Shown piece by piece: positions 47,845 to 57,479 of a DNA stretch of 64,000 nucleotides. The position numbers and the translations under genes are program-made. Under the pieces are notes generated by a model. The model was not told the origin of the DNA and searched no databases. It saw only the letters and a list, made by a program, of their open reading frames with translations. The stretch is from Lunularia cruciata (Eukaryota > Streptophyta > Marchantiopsida > Lunulariales > Lunulariaceae), in the NCBI GenBank assembly GCA_948567375.1, contig OX419755.1:65476944-65540943 (forward strand), in the 5' to 3' direction. The stretch's first letter is position 1, and the number at the start of each line of letters is the position of its first letter.

Positions 47845-48214
47845 TGTAAAAGACCGAGACCAAGGAGAGAAATAGGAGAATAGAATATCACATTGAGATA
47901 CTTGAGTGTGGGAAACTCCAAATGCCTAGCATGAGCTTTGGCTTTGGTATTTATAAAGATCATACAAGGCCCTGCCTTGAGAAGCTTCTCATGAAACTTC
48001 CTTAAGCCGCTTTCTTGGAGTGTAAGCTAAGTTAACCGAGAAGCTTCTCAAGAAGCTTCCTTCTAGAAGTTATTTACTTGGCATGCAAGCTAAGCTAGTC
48101 AGGAAGTTTCCCAAGAAGCTTCCTATATACTTCTAGAATATTCTAAGCTAATTTGTCCTATTTGCTACTTTGTTAGCCCTAACTAACTTCATCACTAAAC
48201 TCCATATTGTTATA
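47845..48214 (-). repeat. 5' LTR of element G
   Basis: On the - strand it starts TATAACAATATGGAG (expected TGTAACA, one base changed) and ends GGTCTTTTACA. It carries the same GAAGCTTC/TTCTAGAA clusters as LTR A and a TATAAATAC box (about 47,957-47,949). Confidence 0.85.
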
Positions 48215-49480
48215 TTGATAGAGTTTGACAAGCTTTCAAGAAAGCCTACACAATGGGCTTTGATTTCACAAGAGTATGATGTCATTGGTGATCACCAACC
48301 TAGAATAGTGAATTTTGATGCAAATAGCTTGACTAGAAACCCATGGACTAGCTAGCATGATTAGACAAAAGCAAATTAGCATGGTATGATTGATAAGGAG
48401 ATAGTGCCAGGTTGGAGTGCATTTGCCTTTTTATGTGTTGATTGGAGCTATGGTGGTTTCTTTATCAATATATACAAGAGGGGTTGTTGAGGTCTCTAAT
48501 CCATAAGATTGAAGATATGAATACATGTCAGCAAGATATTTATGATGATATTTTGATGATGGACTATCTATGCATTGGTTTTGTCAGGTGGCACAATTAG
48601 TGCCAAGGAGTGGGACAATCTCCTTTAGCAAGCCAAGTAGTTTAGATTGGAATGTGGATATCTTATTTGGATATGGGAGGATGGTAGAGTGTAGGTAGTA
48701 ACCCTTTCATTTCAAAAACCACAATTGGTATGTCATGCTCATAAGGAGTCAAGACATTTTGGAGTGGAGTGGCCATATAGCTTACTCTTGAGTCATTATT
48801 GGTGGTGTGATTTTTAGACCTATATGCAATAGCTTGTTGCAAAATATATGTGATTGAGTTAGAGCATCATTCACTGCTCTCACGCCACAATCACACCATA
48901 TCGTAGGGTTGGGTTACCATTGGAATTTGGATTTTGCTGGACCTTTACCATTGATTGTGAGATATTATTGATACATTTTAATTATGGTGGAGCACTTCTA
49001 CAAGTGGATTGAGTTGGTGACACTTCATGACAAGTCCAATGAAAGTACAATTTCTTCATTCTTGGATAGTGTCTTAGTCATTTTGGTGTACCAATTGAGG
49101 TCTTGATCTATCAAAATATAAAGTTCTTGTGGGAGTTTCAAGTCTTTAATGACAAGGCCTTGATTGATCATCTTGTTATATCTTGAGATCACTCTAAAGT
49201 AGATAGTTTGGTAGAGAGAGTTGTTCAAACAATGAAAAGAGGATTACTTAAGTATGGTTTCCAAAGAGTCCACTTAAAAGATTGAGATCTTGGTTGGATA
49301 TGGACTATTGGTTTAGTTTACAAGTCTCTTTAGCATCCTTATCTATCTACTTCTTATTTTATGAACAAGATCCATATTTACTTGCAGCCATTCATCATGA
49401 TATTACTATAGTTTTGGACTTGGATGATCTAGATGTATGAGTGAATGCATGTTTTCAAGGGTAGAGAGTGATTCTTATGA
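48215..49480 (+). pseudogene. Element D RNase H end and integrase
   Basis: After element G the reading resumes with FDKL and TQWALISQEYD (RNase H end), then VNFDANSLTRNPW. Integrase follows: CHAHKESRHFGV (about 48,733-48,770), SHYWW (about 48,792), LDFAGPLP-equivalent text (about 48,925), FYKWIELV (about 48,993), and the D and E regions at about 49,110 and 49,210. It ends with DLDDLDV-like text near 49,425. Many stops. Confidence 0.8.
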
Positions 49481-49754
49481 CCTTTGAGATATTAGCAATT
49501 GCACAACATAAAAGTACCTTATAATATGTCACTATTTGAGGGAGAGGTTATAGACCCTTGATCCATTAGTTTAATCTTGTTGAGTGTGTATATCTATCAT
49601 AAAATGCACCAATAACTCCTGATGTGATTATATGTCACACTATCTTGAGAATGCATGAGTTTTTTCCATCCAAGTCCTCATGTTGGAAAGGCATGGTGCT
49701 ATTTGGAATGATCATGTGCACAATACCAACTTCCAAACATTGATGGCATGATAG

Positions 49755-49935
49755 ATCCAAGCTTGGTAGTTGTACGGGTAGGCTTGTAGTGCATGTTATG
49801 TGGCTCTCTTGGAGGAGCTCCTATTATGTTTGTATGTGATAGTATTCAAGAGGATGGCATATGACATGTTTGACTCCTCCACTCACGATGGTTCCTCAAA
49901 GGCAATGGTTATGTTCTTGATGTTCTTGACACCTT
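49755..49935 (+). pseudogene. Element D PHD finger remnant
   Basis: Text equivalent to CMLCGSSGGA.TM.VCDS is followed, after a one-base shift, by GWHMTCLTPPLT and QRQWLC. It is the third PHD copy seen in the family, preserved in position after the integrase tail. Confidence 0.75.
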
Positions 49936-50100
49936 AGCTCATTCATTCCTTATGTGATATAGATTGCAAACAAATGACTAAAAATAGGGTACAATAGCAC
50001 CTGTCCACTTGATCTTTGTCCACCATAGGGCATGCCATATATTTGTAGTAAATGGATATATGGAGTTATAGAGACCTAATCACCAACTAGGGTGCAATTT

Positions 50101-50191
50101 TGGTACTTTAGAGTTTGTGTGTGACTTCTTACATGAGTAATGCTTCTATAGTGTTTGTTTTGTGTGTGTGTGTGTGTGGATATAGATATAT

Positions 50192-50226
<35 letters not shown>

Positions 50227-50503
50227 ATTTTATTTTATTTTATATTATTTTATTTTTTGTTGGCACCAAAGCTAGTTGACAAGATATTGGAGTGATAGTC
50301 TTGGTAGTCACCGTTATATCCATAGGTACTCAAGGACTACTTAGTGGCGGTGGATATTATGTTAGGTTCTTGATTGCACCGTTAGAGCCACCATTTTCAT
50401 TGCCAATGTTGTCAAATGTGCCATTTAGTGTGCCATTAAGGCTAGACTCCTTGGCCATCCTAGGAGTATATACTTTGAAGTGCAACTCTAGAGAGCTCAC
50501 TTC
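50101..50503 (+). repeat. Element D 3' terminus, first part: Q, microsatellite, P (interrupted)
   Basis: A polypurine tract (CTAGGGTGCAA, about 50,087-50,097) leads into Q (about 50,101-50,165), whose end has expanded into a (TG)n, (AT)n and (TTTTA)n tract. P begins near 50,262 and is cut by element B at 50,503. The remainder of P resumes at 60,990. Confidence 0.82.
50161..50262. repeat. Compound microsatellite (TG)n(AT)n(TTTTA)n
   Basis: TG repeats (50,161-50,178), AT-rich repeats (to about 50,222) and TTTTA units (to about 50,262) lie at the Q-P junction of element D, the same place as the AT tract in element E. Confidence 0.92.
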
Positions 50504-51722
50504 TGTCGTGCGTATATACATCGCTACACAACATACATCGCTGTCAACATCATACACTATAGAAGCACAACTCACACATAAGTCATACATAGACTCTAAA
50601 GTGCCACAATAATCAGATTGCTTAACAATTCAACTCAACTCAACTCAGATCAGTACTTGATCTGTCACTCTATAAACTGCCAACAACTGGGCACTGATTA
50701 CAGTCAAGCCACACCCACTCAAGCATAGAGAATCCAGGTGACGCTCGCCGGCCTCTGTCCACCATAGCCAGGAACTCGAAGGCTCAACATCAGAGAAGTG
50801 AGCTCTCTGGAGCTCACTTCGAAACTATACCCCCTGGACTCGAGCTAGCCCTGAAACCCTAACGGTCCCGCTGACGGCACACTCGACGGTGCAAACGGTG
50901 CAAAGTGACGGTGGGCCCCACCGTGAAGTCAGTACCCTGAACACGAAATCTAACCATCGGAAAGTAGTCCTTGAGAAACAGCTAGAATAACTCTAACTAC
51001 CATCACTGGAACTCTAGTGTCCAAGCATCTAGATGCGGAACTACAAATGGCGTGACAGCTGTTGTGCGTATATACATCGCTACACAACATACATCGCTGT
51101 CAACATCATACACTATAGAAGCACAACTCACACATAAGTCATACATAGACTCTAAAGTGCCACAATAATCAGATTGCTTAACAATTCAACTCAACTCAAC
51201 TCAGATCAGTACTCAGATCTGTCACTCTATAAACTGCCAACAACTGGGCACTGATTACAGTCAAGCCACACCCACTCAAGCATAGAGAATCCAGGTGACG
51301 CTCGCCGGCCTCTGTCCACCATAGCCAGGAACTCGAAGGCTCAACATCAGAGAAGTGAGCTCTCTGGAGCTCACTTCGAAACTATACCCCTTGGACTCGA
51401 GCTAGCCCTGAAACCCTAACGGTCCCGCTGACGGCACACTCGACGGTGCAAACGGTGCAAAGTGACGGTGGGCCCCACCGTGAAGTCAGTACCCTGAACA
51501 CGAAATCTAACCATCGGAAAGTAGTCCCTGAGAAACAGCTAGAATAACTCTAACTACCATCACTGGAACTCTAGTGTCCGAGCATCTAGATACGGAACTA
51601 CAAATGGCGTGACAGCTGTCGTGCGTATATACATCCCTACACAACATACATCGCTGTCAACATCATACACTATAGAAGCACAACTCACACATAAGTCATA
51701 CATAGACTCTAAAGTGCCACAA
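50504..51722 (-). repeat. Element B 3' terminus: Q-P-Q-P-Q
   Basis: Reading - strand outward: Q (51,722-51,617), GC, P (51,614 to about 51,167), Q (about 51,166-51,060), GC, P (51,057 to about 50,610), Q (about 50,609-50,504). Two 557-bp units are nearly identical. The ancestral family ending is Q-P-Q, so B has gained one extra P-Q unit. Each Q-to-P junction has the palindrome GACAGCTGTC (once with one change). The outermost Q ends at the target-site duplication. Confidence 0.92.
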
Positions 51723-51735
51723 TCGCCCCCCTAGC
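51723..51735 (-). other. Polypurine tract of element B
   Basis: The - strand reads CTAGGGGGGCGAT immediately before Q, which begins TGTGGCAC. The same tract and position are seen in C (CTAGGGGGCAAT), D and E. In an ordinary LTR element this is where plus-strand priming defines the start of the 3' LTR, which here would be Q rather than P. Confidence 0.75.
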
Positions 51736-51890
51736 TGGCGGTTAGGTCCCTCTAACTCCAGATAGCCATCTACTCTAAGTATATGGTATACCCTCTAATG
51801 GGCAAAGATCAGGAGGCCGGGTGCTATGGAACCCCATCGTTAGTCGCCTGTCTGCAATCTATACCATATAAAGAATGAACTAGCTATAGG

Positions 51891-52031
51891 TCAAGTACAT
51901 CTAGGACATAACCACTGTCCATGAGGAACCACCGTGAGGGGAGGAGTCATACATGCCATATGCCATCCTCTTGAACAGCTATCACACACTAACATAGTAG
52001 CAGCTCCACCAGAAGAGCCACATAACATACA
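51891..52031 (-). CDS. PHD zinc finger at the C-terminus of Gag-Pol (element B)
   Basis: The last 46 residues of pol form a C4HC3 PHD finger. Ligands are CX2C (CMLC), CX2C (CDSC), HX2C (HMAC) and CX2C (CPRC), with the conserved aromatic two before the last pair (QWLC) and a PPL turn. PHD fingers commonly bind the histone H3 tail, modified or unmodified at K4. Here it occupies the position where chromoviruses carry a chromodomain, right after the integrase tail (RFHRGDYVYL, RVRKVLPSG). A natural TGA stop closes the frame at 51,891-51,893. Copies in C, D and E confirm it. Targeting of integration by histone state is inferred. Confidence 0.9.
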   Translation of the reverse strand, partial: CMLCGSSGGAATMLVCDSCSRGWHMACMTPPLTVVPHGQWLCPRCT

Positions 52032-53135
52032 CCTCAAGCCTGCACGTACAAGTGCCAAGCTTGGGTCCATAGTACCATCAATGTTTGGGAGGTGGCATGG
52101 CGCACAATTGCGCACATGATCCTTCCAAACAACACCATCATGTCCTTCTAACACAAGGACTCCAGATGGCAAAACCTTGCGCACTCTCAAGATAGTGCGG
52201 CCTGTAGAAACATCAAGTGTCGTCGGTGCTGTCTGCTGTAGATATACATAGTCTCCTCGATGAAATCGACGGATTGAGGGTCTATAACCTCCTCCTTGAA
52301 TGGTAGCATAGCGTAAAGTATCTCTATGCTGAGCAATCGCCAAGTTCTCAAAGGCCATCGGCATCACTCTTCAAAAGATCTCTGCCCGTTGAGAACATGC
52401 GCTCATCCATACATCGAGGTCATCCAAGTCCAAAACTACAGTAGCATCTCGACGAATGGCTGCAGGTAAATCTGGATCTCGTCCATAGAGTAGAAAGTAT
52501 GGAGAGAAGGATGCTAAGGAGGCTTGCCGGCTGAACCGATAGCCCATGGCCAACCAAGGTAACTGGAGATCCCAATCTCCCAAGTGGCCTCTCTGCAAAC
52601 CATACTTTCGCAATCCTCTCTTCACCGTCTGAACCACTCTCTCTGCTAAGCCATCTGCCTCAGGGTGATCTCGGGATGTAGTACAATGATCAATCAAAGC
52701 CTTGTCACACAAGACCTGAAACTCTCCCAAGAACTCTGTACCCTGATCAGTCAAAACCTCAGCTAGTGCACCAAAATGACTAAGAACTCGATCCAGGAAC
52801 GAGTAAGCTGTCCCTTCACTAGACTTGTCAGGAAGTGCCACCAACTCAATCCACTTGGAGAAGTGCTCCACCATCACCAAAACATACCGATGATGTCTCA
52901 CAGTCAGCGGTAAAGGTCCGGCAAAGTCCAAACTCCAACGGTAACCCAATCCCATGATAGGTAATGGGTGTAACTGTGGCATAGGAGCATTGAATGATGC
53001 TCTAACTCGGTCACAAACCACACATCTGGCAACAAATTGCTGTACCTCGGTCTGCATACCGTGCCACCAATAATGACTCTGGAGTAAGCTATATGTACGC
53101 TTTACTCCAAAATGTCCTAGCTCCTCATGAGCATG
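52032..53135 (-). pseudogene. Integrase domain of element B
   Basis: An N-terminal HHCC zinc domain (HEELGHF ... CVVC) is followed by the DDE core: D in SLDFAG, D in LTDQGTEF and E in GLAERVVQ, with 34 residues between the second D and the E. HPEADGLAER fits the Ty3 HPQTDGQTER motif. A TGA at 52,371-52,373 (CGA to TGA) separates the core from the tail. The tail contains a short basic beta-like segment before the PHD finger. The 4-bp target duplication agrees with a DDE integrase rather than a tyrosine recombinase. Apart from the stop the domain looks intact. Confidence 0.93.
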
Positions 53136-54896
53136 ACGGACCAACTGTGGTCTTTGTGATGGAAGTGGTACTACTCGCACTCTACCATCCTCCCATACAC
53201 GCAAAAGGTGTCTACCCTCCAATCTGAACCGTCTGGCTCGCTGAAGAACACGGTCTCTCTCCTTGGCCCCAACTGTGCCACCCACAACACCAGTGCGAAG
53301 ATAGTCCATCACTAAGACATCATCATGAATGTCTCGCTGAACTGTACCAATATCTTCACTCTCTGGATCTGTGACCTCAAAAACTCCTCCTGTATGCGCT
53401 GAGAGAGATATCACCAAAGTCTCTGCAAATATACACAGAAAGGCCGATGCATGCCAACCTGGCACCATCTCCTCATCTGTCTCACCATGCCAACGTGCTC
53501 CGGTCTGATCCTGCTGGCTGGGACATGGGTTTCTACTCAACCCATCTGCATCACGGTTCACCACTCCAGGTCTGTGAACAACCGTGAAATCATACTCCTG
53601 TAAAATCAGAGCCCATCGTGCAAGCTTCCCTGAAAGCTTGTCGGACTCCATCAACCACTTCAGCGGCTGATGATCAGTGATGAGAGTGAAGGGGTTACCA
53701 AATAGGTAACATCGGAAATGTGCTACTGCCCAAACTGCTGCCAAGCACTCTCCCTCATATGAACTATACTTTGCCTCTACTGAATTGTTGGAGCGACTAG
53801 CATAGGCCACCACAAACTCCTTCTCCTCATCATCATGTTGGGTGAGCACCGCTCCAAGCCCCAACATACTCCAATCAGTGTGAACCTGAAATGGTCGTCC
53901 CCTGATCGGTCTCCTCAAAATAGGAGCAGATGTCAACCTCTCCTTGAGCTCTACAAAAGCTCTCTCCTGCTCATCTCCCCAACACCACTCCTGTGTAAGC
54001 TTAGTCAGCTTCGTCAAGGCCTTGGCAATGGCACTAAATCCTCTAACATAGCGACGATAGAAGTTTGCCAACCCAAGGAATGCTCGCACTCTGCTCACAT
54101 CCGTAGGCCGAGGAATACGTGCAATAGCCTCCACCTTGGTCTGCTGAACACCAAGTCCTCCGGGGTAGATAGTGTGACCCAAATACTCAACCTGCTCATG
54201 GAAGAACCTACACTTCCCAGGATGTAATTTGAGTCCATGAGATCTCAACCTCTCAAACACCTCCAACAACTGTCTCTCATGCTCCTCCACAGTAGTGCTA
54301 TACACCAAAATGTCATCAATATAGCACCGAGCAAAATCCAGTCCAGCTAGGATCCTATCCATGACCCTCTGGAACTCAGCAGGAGCATTCTTCAACCCAA
54401 ATGGTAAGAATCTCCACTGATATAACACATCCTTGCCGTGAGGATCAATAGCCCAAAATGCTGTCTAGGACTTATCCTCCTCCCTGATCGGCAACTGATG
54501 ATATCCCGCTCGTAGATCCAAAGTACTGAAGACCTTTGCATGCCCAATCGCATCAAAAATCTCCTCCGGTGTAGGCATGGCATACCGATCAGCCCTGGTC
54601 TGTCGGTTGATAGGATTGTAATCTCCACACATCCGCCTATCTGTATAGTTGCCATGCATATCCTTCTTGGCTGGCATCACTGTCGCTGACACATACTCTC
54701 CATGTGAAATCTCCACCAAACCAGCCTCAAAAAGGTCACTACTCCGGCTCTGAATCAATGTCCTCTCCATCTCACTATATCGATAAGGACGTCGGAAAAC
54801 AGGTGTGTCACTAGTCAGCTCAATCCGTATACCAGGTCCCTTCAGAGCACCCAAATCCTTCATACTGAAGGCAAAACAACTCGTGTGACTCCTCAA
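53136..54896 (-). pseudogene. pol: Reverse transcriptase and RNase H of element B
   Basis: RT begins after the linker with the Ty3 signature IELTSDTPVFRRPYRYS, then MCGDYNPINRQT, FSTLDLRAGYHQLPI, WRFLPFGLKNAPAEFQRVM and the active site YIDDIL. One TAG (54,465-54,467) interrupts it between the DLRAGY and WRFLPFG blocks. RNase H follows with TDWSMLGLGAVL, YEGECLAAVWA, TDHQPLKWLM and NRDADGLSR supplying the acidic residues. A spacer of about 130 residues, unlike known domains, leads to integrase. These enzymes copy the element's RNA into DNA inside the particle. Confidence 0.95.
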
Positions 54897-55340
54897 GAAC
54901 CTCCAAACCCTCCGTCTTTCCTCTCCAGTAAGCTTGGGTCCAAGATCTGGCTCCCAAGTATCCTCTGTAATTGTAGTAGGAGTGGAAGACGTACTGATTG
55001 GCTGCTATACTGGGCCCTTGGGAGCAATGGTGTCATGCTCCCGACCACTAGAGGTCCCAACCTCTGTGTGAAAAACTCCCTCCACTCTGGCTGCAAGCTC
55101 CATACGTCCTCTGGCTGCATCCCATGTGGACCAAGGGTGTAATCCAAGTAGCCCACGCTCACCTGGATGGACTCCAAGTAGACCACTCTCCCTAGTAGCT
55201 ACTGGATGTGTCCCAAGAATACCATGTCCACTCGGTCCATCGCCCCCAGCATGTGCCTGAATCGTCTCGATAGGCACAGGGCTCACAAGTGTCCGAGTGG
55301 TGATGCCTATCAAGCGCATCCTACGCTGCTCTGCCAAACC
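54897..55340 (-). pseudogene. Linker between methyltransferase and RT (element B)
   Basis: About 150 residues with no known domain. A Gly/His/Leu-rich stretch repeats a motif (ESGLLGVHPGE, then RGLLGLHP) and ends in a Thr/Ser-rich segment and an RRRVWRFLRSH helix. A TAG at 55,005-55,007 interrupts the frame. It probably serves as a flexible spacer or protease-cleavage region separating the methyltransferase from RT. Confidence 0.6.
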
Positions 55341-56687
55341 AAGGCTCACAATCCAGGTCAAACAGTTCAGGTCCATAGCCTGACCTAACACCTGACGCTT
55401 GGATGCCTCTGACACTGCTGGAACAGCGGTAATACCGGTGCAAAAACCCATCGCCCGCTCTCTCTCATCAGCATTGGGCTCCACCAACTGCTGTAACTGT
55501 GAGTCCCAAACAAGTCCAGGTCCTCCCTCTCGAAAAGCATGAGAGCCTGGGAAACTCATGAGTGTGGGAAATGCAGCTCTAGGCTGTCCAACTAGGTTCA
55601 CCACTGCCATGGGTGACCTATCAGCCACTACCACTGTCTGAGACTGACGCCCAACATCCAAGATATCATCAACAAGAATGTGGTCCAGTCACTAAATCCC
55701 ATCATAAGCACGCTGTAGAACCTCTCTGGGTAAGAGGTTTGTCCACCAAAGACGAAGACGATGAGCCCGTGATCCCACTCTGGCTGCATCTAACAATACA
55801 GCAGGTCCCATCCAAGAATGGACCTGATGTGTACTCGCCACCACTCTAGTGCAAGAATCACCCATCAATGGAACGTTCTCCAAAAGGTAAGCTGGAGAAA
55901 CAGACTGATGAACCTGGAGATGTCGTAGTATCCGTAACATCTCCCAAAACACACCAGAACGAGGATCCTGAAGACCCAAACCGTGGCCCGCACGTGTATG
56001 TCCCTGACATGGCCATCCAGAAATCACCAAGTGAATAGGCCCATGTCTCTCTAGGTCATGCGCCCCCAGTAAGGAAATGTCTCCTGGTAAGGCCTTCTGG
56101 TAACCTCTGACTGCTGACATTGGTAATAACTCCGGATACCGATAGGCCAAGTGTGCCACATGATGTAGAGAGACTCGCCTAGCAGTCTCATCTCTCTCTA
56201 CATACAAGTACCTCTGTACTCGGATACCCGCCTGTAACACCGCAGCTAGTCCGGTGCTGATCCCACCAAACAACTCTAATAGACATATCCCCTCTACTGG
56301 ATACTGCCAAGCAATGAGTGTGGTATCCAGAGGTGTCAAAGCAATCGCCTCTGGAGGCTCATCCTCACACTCATCCCCTGATGGTACGAAGGCTCCACTC
56401 CAAGCCTGCTGCACCAACTGATCTGCATGTTGCTGCAATGCCTCCTCTGAACTCCACAATGGAACATCCAAGGTGGATGGAACAATCCCACTTGTACTCC
56501 ATAGCCGAGTGATCTCCTCTGGTACTGGAGTATCCTCTGCATGGGCGTTCCCCTCTAATAAGTCACCAGGCCAAGTAACTACACCGCTGAAAGCCAAAAC
56601 TGATGCTGCCATGGTCTCGGACTGTAGTGAGCCAAGACTGCCACTATTGAAGCGTACTGGTAGGCGACATACCCGTCCCTCACCAGA
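55341..56687 (-). pseudogene. C5-cytosine DNA methyltransferase domain, DNMT3-like (element B)
   Basis: All key C5-MTase motifs appear in canonical order. Motif I is LLELFGGISTGLAAVL (SAM binding). Motif IV is SGWPCQGH, with the catalytic Cys at 56,007-56,009. Motif VI is LLENVP. Motif VIII is SRAHRLRLWWTNLLP. A short target-recognition region follows, then ERERAMGF (IX) and KRQVLGQAMD (X). The order is not permuted, unlike plant DRM enzymes. The AHR.R..W.NL.P block and the short C-terminus resemble DNMT3. It is in frame with protease and RT. The only lesions are TAG at 56,688, and TAG plus TGA at 55,689-55,694, all C-to-T type. It would transfer methyl groups to cytosine, probably on new cDNA or chromatin. 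Confidence 0.92.
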
Positions 56688-57479
56688 CTACCAACCAGGT
56701 CTATAAGAGGTTGTCTCCTCCCAATAGTCAATACTGAAACCCATAGGGTATAACACTGCTCCCCCAACTAGCACATCATATGACTCAGCTATCGTCGCAA
56801 TAGCCTGAGCTCTCACCACTGAGCTATCAGTCGGATGACCAGGCTGAACCTGGACAACAAGCTCCCCACGTGTGATGTATTGTGTCGAACCACCACCAAG
56901 AGATGTTTGGATCTGAAATGGACACCTCTCCACATCGGTCTTCCGTAACTCCAGACCAACAACTGCAGCCTTCCCCAACATAAGGGGCTGCGCACCAGAG
57001 TCTAACAAGACTCTTTGTGGTGTATAGACCTTCCCTGAAGGTCCTACCAAACGAAAGATCCCCCTCTGGTTATCCAATAGGACAACACCAGGTGTAAACC
57101 GCGCTCTCTCAAAGGCCGGTCTAGCTGGCAACTCCTCCAGTCTAGCCGCTGCTGCCTGCCATAAACCACTGGTCGCTGAACGGATCCCATGCTCCTCAAC
57201 CAAGTCAGCTCTACTACCAACCACCTCTGCTCTAGTAGTAGAAACTGCACCATCCCTACTCTCACACAACGTGGCAGCCAATCGGAACACTGGGGCTGGG
57301 TCAACTCCCAATGTAAACATGTCACTGGCTGAAAATAAAGGATGCCGCATAATCAGCTGAGCCGCCCCCAACATCATGCTAGACTCAGTCTGTGTAGTAG
57401 CAGGTGGCTGACTAGCAGGTAGTCCATCATGTACTCCATCACCACCTACCACACCTGCACTAGGACGTCTAGGAACCAT
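56688..57479 (-). pseudogene. Aspartic protease of element B
   Basis: The active-site motif is VLLDSGAQPLML, followed by the flap region, then YDVLVGGAVLYPMG near the C-terminus, which corresponds to the ILG(M)DWL position of Ty3 proteases. It would process Gag-Pol. It begins after TAG stops at 57,633 and 57,489 in the same frame, and a TAG at 56,688-56,690 separates it from the methyltransferase. The first 100 residues are a low-complexity Ala/Glu-rich region. Confidence 0.88.

Larger units (their letters stand above)
42724..48214 (-). mobile_element. Element G: Ty3 chromovirus inside element D
   Basis: This is a complete-length but degraded chromovirus of the same family as A. 5' LTR 48,214-47,845, tRNA-iMet-like primer site just inside it, gag, protease, RT, RNase H, integrase, chromodomain, polypurine tract, 3' LTR 43,115-42,724. 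The flanks are both element D, but the left flank is RT (MCGDY) and the right flank RNase H (WLMESDK equivalent). About 1.1 kb of D is missing, and no target-site duplication is visible. Insertion with deletion, or recombination between two copies, would explain this. Confidence 0.88.

Noticed and set aside
50504-51057. Reading the left end of B as simple solo LTRs next to an ordinary LTR element
   Set aside because: Target duplications flank the whole 50,504-60,985 unit, not individual P-Q units. The same Q-P-Q ending recurs in C, D and E, and the 5' end lacks Q in B.
52371-54428. Treating the long 685-codon frame as an intact free-standing gene
   Set aside because: It is the middle of one Gag-Pol frame bounded by single C-to-T type stops. 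It starts at a TTG and lacks the RT N-terminus.
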